Positions 50,955-59,320 are shown, counted from the stretch's first letter. The stretch is 64,000 nucleotides of DNA from Actinomadura chibensis NBRC 106107 (GCF_001552135.1 NZ_BCQP01000016.1:124001-188000), one strand, 5' to 3'. The notes: generated by a model not told the origin, from the letters alone. A program made the numbers and translations.

Positions 50955-51524
50955 TCAGCGCTCGAACAGCATGCGGATGACCGGACCGGCGGCGGCCACC
51001 GGGTCGTCGCCGAGGCCGGCGGGCAGGGCGCCGCTCAGCCACAGGTGCGCGAAGCCGTGCACGATCGACCAGGCGGCGAGCCCGGCCGTCTCCTCGTCCC
51101 CGGGGCCGCCCGCCATGGCGCCGCGGACGCCCGCCGTGAGCACCCGGTTGGCGCGCGCGCGGGCGGCGCTCAGTTCCGGGTCGTCCGGACGATAGAGCCC
51201 CGGCGAGAACATCACCTCGAAGTACGCCCGGTGGTCGACGGCGAAGCGGATGTAGGCGAGGCCCGTCTCGTGCAGGTCGTCGCCCGCGGCTTCGAGGGCG
51301 TCGGCGAAGAGCGCGTAGCCCTCGGCGGCGACGGCGGTGAGCAGGCCGGTCTTGTCACCGAAGTGGTGCGCGGGCGCGGCGTGCGAGACGCCCGCGCGGC
51401 GGGCCAGCTCGCGCAGGCTCCAGCCCGCCGGGCCCGCCTCGGCGATCGCCGCCACGGCGGCGTCGAGCACGGCCCTGCGCAGGTTCCCGTGGTGGTAGCT
51501 CGGCTGCGGACGCTGCTCGGTCAT
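50955..51524 (-). CDS. TetR family regulator with WHG-type C-terminal domain
   Basis: A 189-residue repressor. The DNA-binding domain has AAVAAIAEAGPAGWSLRELARRAGVSHAAPAHHFGDKTGLL (family landmark), and the ligand domain contains AAWSIVHGFAHLWL, the WHG motif. It is divergent from a DUF3291-like gene across 90 bases with an ATATCTT/AAGATAT repeat. A TATGAT hexamer sits six bases before the ATG with no room for an RBS, suggesting a leaderless mRNA. Target ligand unknown. Confidence 0.88.
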   Translation of the reverse strand: MTEQRPQPSYHHGNLRRAVLDAAVAAIAEAGPAGWSLRELARRAGVSHAAPAHHFGDKTGLLTAVAAEGYALFADALEAAGDDLHETGLAYIRFAVDHRAYFEVMFSPGLYRPDDPELSAARARANRVLTAGVRGAMAGGPGDEETAGLAAWSIVHGFAHLWLSGALPAGLGDDPVAAAGPVIRMLFER

Positions 51525-51533
51525 GCCGCGATC

Positions 51534-51591
51534 ATATCTTTCCATTGACAAGTTCGCCGCCCGGATGGCAATCTAGTCACTGACAAGATAT
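51534..51591. promoter_or_regulatory. Operator/promoter candidate between tetR and the DUF3291-like gene
   Basis: ATATCTT (51534-51540) and AAGATAT (51585-51591) form a perfect inverted repeat. TGACAAG occurs twice directly (51546-51552, 51581-51587). TTGACA at 51545-51550 is a consensus -35 box for the plus strand, with CAATCT 18 bases later as a possible -10. TATGAT on the minus strand (51537 to 51532) is a near-consensus -10 for tetR. Confidence 0.55.
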
Positions 51592-51614
51592 CGCCGTGAC
51601 TTTTTGGGGGACCC

Positions 51615-52001
51615 ATGCCGACGATCCCGTGGGCGAGACTCGCGGACGCCGAGCCCGACGCCGAGGTGGTGGTCATGGCGTCCCGGCTTGAGGTGCGCTC
51701 GCTGCGCCACGTGCCGGGCTTCCTGCGCGCCTCGCTCGTCCTGCTCCGCCAGGCCCGCGCGGCCGACGGCGCGGTCGGCGTCGCGCTGAGGGCCGAGCCG
51801 TTCAAGCGGACGTTCTGGACGCTCTCCGCGTGGCGCGACAAGAAGGCCCTGTACGCCTACTCGGCCGCCGAGCCGCACAAGGCCGTCATGCGCCGCAAGC
51901 GGGCGGTGATGCGCGACTCCACGTTCGTGTTCTGGGAGGCCAAGGCGGGCGACCTGCCGATCGACTGGCCGGAGGCCGAACGGCGCATCGCGGAGAACTG
52001 A
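51615..52001 (+). CDS. DUF3291 / ABM-like small protein
   Basis: A 128-residue protein with a ferredoxin-like dimeric alpha+beta-barrel pattern: VVVMASRLEVRSLRHVPGFLRAS, then FKRTFWTLSAWRDKKALYAYSAAEPHKAVM, then DSTFVFWEAKAGDLPIDWPEA. This matches DUF3291 and antibiotic-biosynthesis-monooxygenase-like proteins. The biochemical role is unknown; it may detoxify or sense the TetR ligand. GGGGGA precedes the ATG. The divergent TetR probably represses it. Confidence 0.75.
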   Translation: MPTIPWARLADAEPDAEVVVMASRLEVRSLRHVPGFLRASLVLLRQARAADGAVGVALRAEPFKRTFWTLSAWRDKKALYAYSAAEPHKAVMRRKRAVMRDSTFVFWEAKAGDLPIDWPEAERRIAEN

Positions 52002-52023
52002 GACGCCCGGCCGGGGCGCGCCG

Positions 52024-52725
52024 TCAGGTCTCCTTGGCGAACTCGCGCAGGCCGGGCAGGTCGGTCACGGTGATCCGGCGCCAGCCGGTGCGGATCAGCC
52101 CCTCGCGGCGCAGCCCGTTGAGGGCGCGGGCGACCGTCTCGCGGGACGCGTCCATCCAGCTCCCGAGCTCCTCCTGGGACAGCGGCGGCGCGATCTCGAT
52201 CGACCCGTCCGCGGCGGGCGGCGCGTGCAGCGCCGACAGCTCGGCCAGGTGGGCCAGGAGCGTCGCGAGCCGCTGCGTGCCGCGGCTCGTCATGTGGGCG
52301 GTGAGGCGGCGGTCCGCGTCGTCGATGCGCTGGACGAACGTGCTGGTGACGAGCATCCACGCGTCCGGGTAGGCGTCCAGGAAGCCGGTGAAGCGGACGG
52401 CGGGCACCACCAGCGCGCGGACCGGCGACAGCGCGGTCACCGTGGCCGACCGCGTCCGGCCGCCGAGCACGGCGCTCTCGGCGAGCAGGTCGCCGGGGCC
52501 GCGGACGGCGAGGACCACGTCGTGGCCGTCCTCGGTCGTCGAGGTCACCTTCGCCCAGCCGCGCTCGATGACGATGACGTGGTCGGACTCGTCGCCCTGG
52601 TACACGAGCGGCGCCTTGACCGGGAACTGCCGGGGCCGCGCCGCAGCGCGGAGCACCCGCCGCTGGTCGGGGTCGAGCGCCGCCCAGAACCCATGACGCG
52701 GAGCGGACGCCGCGTACGGTGCCAC
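52024..52725 (-). CDS. Crp/Fnr family transcriptional regulator
   Basis: A 233-residue regulator. The N-terminal cyclic-nucleotide-binding domain has a phosphate cassette GDLLAESAVLGGRTRSATVTA with Glu and Arg-Ser where cAMP contacts are expected. The dimerisation helix follows (FVQRIDDADRRLTAHM), then a winged helix LSQEELGSWMDASRETVARALNGLRREGLI. The recognition helix keeps the Arg-Glu-x-x-x-Arg of E. coli CRP (SRETVARAL), which reads TGTGA half-sites. No Cys cluster for iron-sulfur is present, so it is Crp-like. GTG with AAGGAGG. Confidence 0.9.
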   Translation of the reverse strand: MAPYAASAPRHGFWAALDPDQRRVLRAAARPRQFPVKAPLVYQGDESDHVIVIERGWAKVTSTTEDGHDVVLAVRGPGDLLAESAVLGGRTRSATVTALSPVRALVVPAVRFTGFLDAYPDAWMLVTSTFVQRIDDADRRLTAHMTSRGTQRLATLLAHLAELSALHAPPAADGSIEIAPPLSQEELGSWMDASRETVARALNGLRREGLIRTGWRRITVTDLPGLREFAKET

Positions 52726-52771
52726 CGGCCCTCCTTGCCTGTTCCTTACCAGAACAGTAAACCCGATGGCC

Positions 52772-53410
52772 TCACTTCGGGACGGCGATGAGGCGCACCG
52801 CGAGGCCGGTGAGGACCGTCCCGCTGAAGACGTTCAGGCAGCGCGCCGCCCGGCGGCTGCGGCGCAGCAGGTCGGCGAGCCGCCCGGCGGCCAGCCCGAC
52901 CCCCGCGTCGAAGGCGAAGCCGATGAGGACGAGCGTCACGCCGAGCACGAGGAGCTGCGCCATCGGGTGCCCGATCGAGGGGTCCACGAACTGCGGGAGG
53001 AAGGCGATGTTGAACAGGATCACCTTCGGGTTGAGCAGGTTCGTGACCATGCCCTGCCAGTAGGCGCGCCGCCGGCCGGGCCCGACCGCGCCGGTCTCGC
53101 CGTCGAAGCCGCCGCAGTCGCGGAACGACTTGACCGCGAGGTAGAGCAGGTACGCGGCGCCCGCCCAGCGCAGCACGTGGTACAGCACGGGCAGGGTGCT
53201 GAACAGCGCGGACAGCCCGAGCGTCGCGGCGATCGCGTGCACGAGCGCGCCGGTGGCCACCCCCGTCGCGGCCATCACGCCCGTGCGGGGGCCGCCGCGC
53301 CCGCCCATCGCGACGATGAACATCATGTCGGGCCCCGGGGTCGCGCAGAGGGCGAGGACCGCGACGACGAACGCCGCGTACAGCGAAATGTCCACCATGG
53401 TCGACATCAT
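52772..53410 (-). CDS. LysE family amino acid exporter
   Basis: A 212-residue membrane protein with six hydrophobic helices. The family hallmark LCATPGPDMMFIVA lies in helix one and the WAGAAYLLYLAVKSFRD helix follows; GMVTNLLNPKVILFNIAFLPQFV is also diagnostic. Members export basic or small amino acids, homoserine lactone or similar solutes. The start is ambiguous among Met codons at 53410, 53407 and 53398; none has a good RBS. It is 46 bases upstream of crp on the same strand. Confidence 0.88.
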   Translation of the reverse strand: MMSTMVDISLYAAFVVAVLALCATPGPDMMFIVAMGGRGGPRTGVMAATGVATGALVHAIAATLGLSALFSTLPVLYHVLRWAGAAYLLYLAVKSFRDCGGFDGETGAVGPGRRRAYWQGMVTNLLNPKVILFNIAFLPQFVDPSIGHPMAQLLVLGVTLVLIGFAFDAGVGLAAGRLADLLRRSRRAARCLNVFSGTVLTGLAVRLIAVPK

Positions 53411-53461
53411 GCGGCAGCGACGCGTCCGGCCGCGACCCCATTAACGGCGGGCCGGAACCGG

Positions 53462-54253
53462 TCAGGCCGTCGTCGGCGGCGGCTCCGCCTCGATCGTCAG
53501 CGCGTCGTGGTCGAACGAGAAGTGCCCGCGGACCTTGAACGCGTTCTCCAGCGGGTCCTCATACGACCACGCGGCGTTCTCGGCGCCCTCCAGGGACCAG
53601 TAGGTCGCCTGGCCCTTGTACGGGCACACGGTCCGCTTCTCGCTCTTCGTCAGCAGCTCGCGGCGGACGTCCTCGGCCGGGATGTAGAACCGGTTCGGCA
53701 GGCCCGTCTCCGACAGCACCTTCGGCCGCTCGGTCTCGGCGACGACCGTCCCGTCCAGCAGGACCCGGACGTGCCGGGACGACGCCCGTGCGTCCACCCG
53801 GTGGAACGGGTCGCGCAGGTGGCCGTGGACCTCCTCGTCCTCGTCGTACCAGGCGTCCATCGGGTCCCAGTAGAAGGCCAGGAGGCCGCGCAGCCAGGAC
53901 GCCTCGGGCTTCGGCTCCGGGTAGGCCCACACCGCGTTCTCGGCGGCGCGGTCGCCGACGCGGACCGTCCAGTAGGCGGCGTCGCCCTTGAACGGGCAGT
54001 GCGTCGAGCGGTCGGTCCGCTCAAGCAGGTCGGTCCGGACGTCCTCCTCCGGGACGTACAGCACGGGCAGCAGCCCCGTCTCGTGCAGGAGCATCCCGCG
54101 CACGGTGTCGAGGACGGTCTCCCCCGCGAACCGCGCGTGCACCCTGCGCGGGAACTCGTGCATGAACAGCTTGTGCTTGGGTCCGTCAATGGCGTAGTTG
54201 ACGTCGGCTCCCGGCGAGCCCGCGAGCGGTCCCGGCCGCAGCGTCAGCGACAT
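53462..54253 (-). CDS. Double DUF427 domain protein
   Basis: A 263-residue protein with two copies of DUF427. Copy one spans about residues 35-120 (GETVLDTVRG, VLYVPEEDVRTDLL, THCPFKGDAAYWTV). Copy two spans about 165-255 (GTVVAETERPKVL, FYIPAEDVRREL, TVCPYKGQATYWSL). Each has the C-P-(F/Y)-K-G motif and an aromatic cluster. The enzymatic role of the fold is not established. GGGAG precedes the ATG. It lies 65 bases downstream of an erythromycin-esterase homologue on the same strand. Confidence 0.88.
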   Translation of the reverse strand: MSLTLRPGPLAGSPGADVNYAIDGPKHKLFMHEFPRRVHARFAGETVLDTVRGMLLHETGLLPVLYVPEEDVRTDLLERTDRSTHCPFKGDAAYWTVRVGDRAAENAVWAYPEPKPEASWLRGLLAFYWDPMDAWYDEDEEVHGHLRDPFHRVDARASSRHVRVLLDGTVVAETERPKVLSETGLPNRFYIPAEDVRRELLTKSEKRTVCPYKGQATYWSLEGAENAAWSYEDPLENAFKVRGHFSFDHDALTIEAEPPPTTA

Positions 54254-54318
54254 GCGTGCTCCCAACCTTGCGTCGGCTCGGATGGCCCGCTTCCCATGAT
54301 CCCCCAGCCGCGGACCGC

Positions 54319-55668
54319 TCAGACCCGCGACGGGGCCGCCACCCGCTCCCCGCGGGCGTCGGCGTCCTGGTGGAGCGGCTGGAGCGCCGACGTGATCCGG
54401 AACCAGCACAGCGCGTCGTAGCGGTCGGCGAGCCGCGCCGGGACGTACTGCCGCCCGTCCCGGTCCGGGTCGTAGACGACCCCGATCGCGCGCTCGGCGA
54501 GCGTGTCGGTGAGGAACGCGGGCTTGTCCTCCTCGGGCGGGACGACGAACAGGCCGCGGTGCAGCTCCGACTCCGCGAGCGCCGCCTCCAGCGACCCGTG
54601 CTCCGGCGGCGGGACGTGCATCACCTCCATCGGCGCGCCCCAGCGCGGGGCCGCGACCACCTCGCCCGGCCCGCCCGCGAACCCGACGAGGACGACCTCG
54701 TCCGGCCCGTGGCGCTCCCGCGCGAGCTGGCCGAGGCTGACCATCCCGGCGGCGGCCATGCCGGTCGCGCGGGCGTCCCCGGCCTGGGAGTTGTGCGCCC
54801 ACACGACCGCCTTGCCCGTCCCCCGCTCGGACGCGTGGAACGCCATGAGCCGGTCGAGCGTGTCGGCCAGGTGCGCGTCCCGGGCGTTCCACGCCTCGGG
54901 ACCGCCGCCGAGCAGGGTGCGGTAGTAGCGCTCCGCGCCCGCCGCGACCTCGGCGTTGTGCCCGGCGTCGAACGCGTCCACCGGCTCCCGGCCGCCGCCC
55001 TGCGTGACGGGGCGGCGCAGCCTGGTCAGCAGCGCGAGCACCTCGTCCGCCGCCGCGTCCGGGACGAGCGCGGCGCGCCGCCCCGCCGCCGCCCGCCCCG
55101 CGGCGGGCGGCTCGAAGCAGCCGAACGCCTCCAGCGTCGCGTCCAGGTGGTCCGGGGCGTGCTCGGCCACGTGGTCGGCGACGGCCCGGAGCGACTCCCA
55201 CAGGCCGTAGACGTCCAGCCCGTAGAAGCCGGTCCGCTCGGACGACGGCAGCCCCGCGTTGCGGTCGCGCAGCCACCGGCAGAGCTTCGCGGTCTCCTCG
55301 TTGGCCCACATCCACGCGGGCCACCGGCCGGACGCGGCGAGGACGTCGCGGGGGTCGTCCGGCGCGCCGGGCGCGAGCGTCACGCTGCGCCCGACGCGGC
55401 GGACGTCCGGCCAGTCGCCCTCGACCGCGACGAACGAGAACCCGCGCTCGGCGACCAGCCGCCTCGTCAGCGCCGCCCGCCACGCGCAGTACTCGTGCGT
55501 GCCGTGGCTGGCCTCGCCGACCAGCACGCAGCGGGCGTCCCCGATCCGGTCGAGGAGGGGGTCCAGGTCGTCCTCGTACTCCAGCGGGAGGGCGGCGCCG
55601 AGGACGTCCGCGGCGACGCCCTCGACCCTCCCGCGCGTGAAACGGTCGTCGCCTCGCGGCTGCGGCAT
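54319..55668 (-). CDS. Erythromycin esterase family protein
   Basis: A 449-residue hydrolase-like protein. GEASHGTHEYCAWRAAL provides the conserved Glu and His near the N-terminus, VAVEGDWPD and AVVWAHNSQAGDA the later His-Asn site, and GFAGGPGEVVA the core strand. EreA/B-type esterases open macrolide lactones, but most chromosomal actinobacterial members of this length act on unknown esters or are uncharacterised. Macrolide resistance should not be assumed. GGGGGACGCCGAG precedes the ATG. Confidence 0.88.
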   Translation of the reverse strand: MPQPRGDDRFTRGRVEGVAADVLGAALPLEYEDDLDPLLDRIGDARCVLVGEASHGTHEYCAWRAALTRRLVAERGFSFVAVEGDWPDVRRVGRSVTLAPGAPDDPRDVLAASGRWPAWMWANEETAKLCRWLRDRNAGLPSSERTGFYGLDVYGLWESLRAVADHVAEHAPDHLDATLEAFGCFEPPAAGRAAAGRRAALVPDAAADEVLALLTRLRRPVTQGGGREPVDAFDAGHNAEVAAGAERYYRTLLGGGPEAWNARDAHLADTLDRLMAFHASERGTGKAVVWAHNSQAGDARATGMAAAGMVSLGQLARERHGPDEVVLVGFAGGPGEVVAAPRWGAPMEVMHVPPPEHGSLEAALAESELHRGLFVVPPEEDKPAFLTDTLAERAIGVVYDPDRDGRQYVPARLADRYDALCWFRITSALQPLHQDADARGERVAAPSRV

Positions 55669-55804
55669 CTCGGCGTCCCCCCTGTCCGGCCTCGGGCCGT
55701 CGTCGTCCGCCCTCCACAGCCGCGTTCCCCGGATCGGGCAAAGGATGCGGAGAGGGACGTACAGGGCTTTCCACGACGCCCAGCGGCCGCCGCCGCGCGG
55801 CGCC

Positions 55805-56935
55805 CTACAGGTCCCGCCGGATGCCGGTCGTGGCGGCCCGGTAGGCGGTGGGCGTCACGCCGTACGCGGCGCGGAACGCGCGGCTGAACGCCGCCGCGTC
55901 GGGCAGCCCCCAGCGGTTCGCGATCGCGCCGATCCGCTGCGTCCCGAGGAACGGGTCCCCGAGCTCGCGGCGGCAGTGTTCGAGCCGCCGGGTCCGGACG
56001 TAGCGGGCGACGGTCGTCCCGGCGGGCTGGAACACCCGGTACAGCTGCCGGACGGAGATGTGGTGCGCCTCGGCGATCGCCGCCGGGGACAGCGCCGGGT
56101 CGTGCAGCCGCGTCTCGATCCACTCCTTGATCGCGCGCAGCATCTCGGCGCCCTCCGGGGACGGCGCGGTCGGCGCGCCGAGCCATTCGCTGGCCGTCCC
56201 GGTCACCAGCTCGACGATGGCGCCGCCGAGGTGGTGGGCGTAGGGCTCGTCGCCCGTGCCGAGGTCGACGTCGGCCGTGGCCAGCGCCGTTCCGTTCGTC
56301 CGGTCGGCCGTCGCGCCGATCGCCCTGTCCACCGTCATCTCGACGCCTCCGCCCGCCAGCACGTCCGCCGTCAGCCTGTCCGCCATCCGCTCCGCCGCCC
56401 GGTCGGCGGCGAGTTCGGCTTCGATGGCGCTGTCCTCCGCGAGGGCGCAGAGGAGCGAGGAGACGAGGCGGCCGTTGCGGGAGCCCTCGGTGAGCAGGGT
56501 GCCGCCGAAGGCGGCGAGGCGGTCCTGTGGGAGCGGGACGGCACGGTGCGGGATGACCACGGTGAAGATGTGATGCGCGTCGAACGATATGTCGACCGGG
56601 CGGGTCAGGTCGTAGAACACCACGTCACCTGCACCGACGCGGGCATAGCGGCCGTTCTGCCGCAGAACGCACGAGCCGCGCAGCATGAGGCCGAGCTTGT
56701 AGCACTCGCGCGTGTCGCGGGCGATCTGCCGGGCGCTGCGGCGCACCGCGTGCGCCGGCGCGCGCACGTCGCCGGCCTCGACCGGTCCGAACGTGCGGCC
56801 GGTCAGCCGAGCGGCGAAAGCCCCAGGTAGGGACGGCTGTACATGGAACGGCCCGAATGCCGAGCTGATCAGGTGCCGCCAGTAGTCGGCCTGATCGCGG
56901 GCAGGGTGGTCCGAGGTGTCAGCGAGCGTTGGCAT
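55805..56935 (-). CDS. AraC family regulator
   Basis: A 376-residue regulator. Residues about 50-220 form the AraC-binding-like sensor domain found in the NitR/FeaR group (YKLGLMLRGSCVLRQNGRYA, GDVVFYDLTRPVDISF). An extended Ala/Thr-rich linker follows, and two helix-turn-helix units close the protein: HHISVRQLYRVFQPAGTTVARYV and IGAIANRWGLPDAAAFSRAF. GGAGG precedes the ATG. It is divergent from an intradiol dioxygenase across 258 bases and may control it. Confidence 0.9.
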   Translation of the reverse strand: MPTLADTSDHPARDQADYWRHLISSAFGPFHVQPSLPGAFAARLTGRTFGPVEAGDVRAPAHAVRRSARQIARDTRECYKLGLMLRGSCVLRQNGRYARVGAGDVVFYDLTRPVDISFDAHHIFTVVIPHRAVPLPQDRLAAFGGTLLTEGSRNGRLVSSLLCALAEDSAIEAELAADRAAERMADRLTADVLAGGGVEMTVDRAIGATADRTNGTALATADVDLGTGDEPYAHHLGGAIVELVTGTASEWLGAPTAPSPEGAEMLRAIKEWIETRLHDPALSPAAIAEAHHISVRQLYRVFQPAGTTVARYVRTRRLEHCRRELGDPFLGTQRIGAIANRWGLPDAAAFSRAFRAAYGVTPTAYRAATTGIRRDL

Positions 56936-57042
56936 GACGCTCCTCCGGTGAGCGGGCGGGGGGTCTCGGACGCCACCCGCCAGGTTGCTACTCCGGGTCA
57001 GGAAGGTCAATGAGCGAGTCGGCACGAGGGTCGCGGCGGGCT

Positions 57043-57056
57043 TTGTCACTCGACAA
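57043..57056. promoter_or_regulatory. Small dyad in the araC/dioxygenase divergent region
   Basis: TTGTC-ACTC-GACAA is a perfect five-base inverted repeat. It lies in the middle of the 258-base gap between araC and the dioxygenase gene. TATACAT at 57103-57109 could be the -10 box of the dioxygenase promoter, although no good -35 accompanies it. The rest of the gap has no gene. Confidence 0.3.
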
Positions 57057-57193
57057 CAAATGTCCGGCACGGAAACCCAAGACCAACCCCTCGTGACCGG
57101 CTTATACATGTTCGCGACGCACTCCCAGGGCGCCCCGCCAACCGGACGGACGGAAGATCCCGGACGTCCGGAAGACCTCGAGAGGAACCCCCC

Positions 57194-57850
57194 ATGCCAG
57201 AGGACGCGCAGGACCAGGCTCAGGACCAGCAGGATTCCGGTATCAGCCGGAAGAGCTTCATCGTCGCCGCCGGTCTCGGCGCTCTTGCGGTGCCCGCGGC
57301 CGTGACCGCGGTGAACTCGGCGACCGCCGAAGCCGGGGTCAAGCCCCAGTGGCTGGAACTGACGCCGAAGTGCACCGATGGTGACAGCTCCCCCACCCCG
57401 CCCCAGACCGAGGGCCCGTACTTCTCGCCCGGCTCCCCCGAGCGCAGCGACATCTCGACCGGCCAGGCCGGCACGAAGCTCATCGTCTCCGGCATCGTCT
57501 ACAACCAGGCGTGCCAGCCGGTCGCGCACGCGCTGCTCGACTTCTGGCAGGCCGACAACGCCGGGAACTACGACAACGTCGGCTACACCTTCCGCGGGCA
57601 CCAGTACTCCGACGCCCAGGGCCGCTACTCCCTGACGACGATCGTGCCCGGCCTGTACCCGGGCCGTACGCGCCACATCCACGTCAAGGTCCAGGCGCCG
57701 AACCGCCCGATCCTGACCACGCAGCTCTACTTCCCGAACGAGCCGCGGAACAACACCGACACGATCTTCGACCGCAGGCTCCTCATGACCATGGGCACCG
57801 GCCCCAATGGCGTGCGGACCGGCACGATCGACTTCGTGATCCAAGCGTGA
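57194..57850 (+). CDS. Exported intradiol ring-cleavage dioxygenase
   Basis: A 218-residue non-heme iron dioxygenase. The N-terminus has ISRKSFIVAAGLGALAV, an Arg-Lys variant of a Tat signal, and no lipobox. The catalytic core keeps TEGPYF, LLDFWQADNAGNYDN (first iron Tyr), and GLYPGRTRHIHVKV (second Tyr plus two His). Secreted relatives in lignocellulose-degrading Streptomyces cleave catechols released from lignin. Folding with iron before Tat export fits the chemistry. Only GAGAGGAA is seen as RBS. AraC is divergent. Confidence 0.9.
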   Translation: MPEDAQDQAQDQQDSGISRKSFIVAAGLGALAVPAAVTAVNSATAEAGVKPQWLELTPKCTDGDSSPTPPQTEGPYFSPGSPERSDISTGQAGTKLIVSGIVYNQACQPVAHALLDFWQADNAGNYDNVGYTFRGHQYSDAQGRYSLTTIVPGLYPGRTRHIHVKVQAPNRPILTTQLYFPNEPRNNTDTIFDRRLLMTMGTGPNGVRTGTIDFVIQA

Positions 57851-57903
57851 GCCACGTGTGAGCCTCCGATGAGCAGGCGCCGGAACGCGCGCGCGACGCG
57901 CGC

Positions 57904-57926
57904 ACACGTCCCTCTGCCGGACGTGT
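57904..57926. terminator. 8-bp hairpin after the dioxygenase gene
   Basis: ACACGTCC and GGACGTGT pair around a seven-base loop, 54 bases after the dioxygenase stop. It is a modest terminator candidate. Confidence 0.45.
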
Positions 57927-57957
57927 AGCTCAGGTTCCGTAGCTCCCGCGGAATCCA

Positions 57958-57993
57958 GTCCCCGCCCGGGCACCGGCGCGCCCCGGCGGGGAC
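57958..57993. repeat. 9-bp inverted repeat upstream of the DUF2637 gene
   Basis: GTCCCCGCC and GGCGGGGAC form a perfect stem with an 18-base loop. Together with the preceding hairpin it may insulate the DUF2637 gene from upstream transcription, or form part of its leader. The gap holds no gene. Confidence 0.4.
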
Positions 57994-58100
57994 ATCCGCA
58001 TGCCCGGGTGATGAGAATCCCCCACGAAACGCCTAAGGAATGGATAGTCTCCCACCGATCACTTTTGTGTTGGGTAAGGAAATCTGGGAGCACAGGCCGC

Positions 58101-59258
58101 ATGAGCGTTGGCAACCGGGCACAGGTCATCACACGCTGGGGGGCCATCGCCTTCATGGCCGCGGCGGTCCTCACCGCCACCGCCGGCGGGTTCGCCCAGT
58201 CCTACGCGGGCCTCTACCACTGGGCGATGGAGCACGGCCTGCGCGGCTGGAAGGCCGAGTCGTTCCCCCTGCTGGTGGACCTGTTCATCATCGTCGGCGA
58301 GCTGGGCCTGTTCCTGCTCGCCATCGACGCGTTCGTGCTCCGCCGCCGGGCCCTGCTGAGCTGGCTCGACTTCTTCCTCCCGCTGACCATCGCCCTCGCC
58401 GGGTGGACGGCCAGCCTGGTCTTCAACGTGGGCCACGTCGGCAACAAGACGTTCTCCTACCAGGCGACGGCCGCCGTCCCGCCGATCGTGTCGATGCTCG
58501 GCCTGTTCGTCCTGCTGCGGACGCTGCACCGGTACGTCGCGCGCGACGACGAGGAGGAGCAGCGCAAGCCCGCCGAGCCGCAGGCCCGCGCGATCGCCGG
58601 CCCTGTCACGCTGAACCAGATCACGCTGATGCCGCTGCGCAACACCGGGCCGTTCCCGCAGATCCAGGTGCCCGGCCACGCCGGTAAGGCGATCGAGTCC
58701 GGCACCCCGGAGGCCGCCGAGGCGCGGGACGGGGAGTCCGCCGACGCGGCCGAGCCCGCGGCGCCCGCCGAGGCCCCGGCCGCCGCCGCGGCGGAGGCGG
58801 CGCCCGCGCCGAGCACCGCCGTCCAGGCCGCGGCCGCCGCCCGGCGGCCCGCGCCCGCCCCCGAGCCGGAGCCCGAACCCGAGCCCGAGCTCGCCGTCGT
58901 GAGCGCCGCCGCGCGCGGCGCGATGAACGGCCGCAGCGGCTACGGCGCGCCCGCCCCCGTCGAGGAGCCCGCCCCCGGCCCCGACCCGGAGAACCTGCGC
59001 GCCCTCGTCATCGAGATCCTGGAGCGCCGGCACGGCGACGTCGCCGCGACGCTCGCCGAGGTGCGGTCGGAGGGCTACACCTCCGACGAGGCCGAGATCC
59101 AGCGGATCAGCGACAACCACTGGTTCCCGTACGCGGTGTACCGGCTGCTGGCCAAGCACCACGGCGACGGCGAGCTCGTCGCGCAGGAGCTGCGGGCGCA
59201 GGGCATCGTCTACGACCAGGCCGCGCTGGACGAGCTCGTCCGCTCCTGGCGCGTCTGA
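58101..59258 (+). CDS. DUF2637 membrane protein with duplicated C-terminal module
   Basis: A 385-residue protein. Four hydrophobic helices in residues about 10-145 (AIAFMAAAVLTATAGGFAQSY, LLVDLFIIVGELGLFLLAID, FLPLTIALAGWTASLVFNVGH, PIVSMLGLFVLL) match DUF2637, a family shared with actinobacterial plasmid-transfer SpdB-like proteins. A long Pro/Ala/Glu-rich linker (about 200-300) follows. The last 85 residues hold two similar helical units: RHGDVAATLAEVRSEG...DNHW and HHGDGELVAQELRAQG...RSW. ATG at 58101 begins a natural N-terminus; an earlier in-frame start has no RBS. It may be a membrane-tethered DNA- or protein-binding factor. Confidence 0.8.
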   Translation: MSVGNRAQVITRWGAIAFMAAAVLTATAGGFAQSYAGLYHWAMEHGLRGWKAESFPLLVDLFIIVGELGLFLLAIDAFVLRRRALLSWLDFFLPLTIALAGWTASLVFNVGHVGNKTFSYQATAAVPPIVSMLGLFVLLRTLHRYVARDDEEEQRKPAEPQARAIAGPVTLNQITLMPLRNTGPFPQIQVPGHAGKAIESGTPEAAEARDGESADAAEPAAPAEAPAAAAAEAAPAPSTAVQAAAAARRPAPAPEPEPEPEPELAVVSAAARGAMNGRSGYGAPAPVEEPAPGPDPENLRALVIEILERRHGDVAATLAEVRSEGYTSDEAEIQRISDNHWFPYAVYRLLAKHHGDGELVAQELRAQGIVYDQAALDELVRSWRV

Positions 59259-59284
59259 GGCTCCAGCCCCACCCGGCACTTTCC

Positions 59285-59320
59285 GGACCGGCCGCCCCCG
59301 TCATTGCGGGCGGCCGGTCC
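59285..59320. terminator. Hairpin terminator of the DUF2637 gene
   Basis: GGACCGGCCGCCC and GGGCGGCCGGTCC form a perfect 13-base-pair stem around a ten-base loop, followed by TTCGCGTATT. It lies 26 bases after the DUF2637 stop. Confidence 0.8.

Noticed and set aside
54319..55668. Macrolide resistance gene
   Set aside because: The family name alone does not prove erythromycin hydrolysis; no antibiotic cluster surrounds it and most chromosomal members are uncharacterised.
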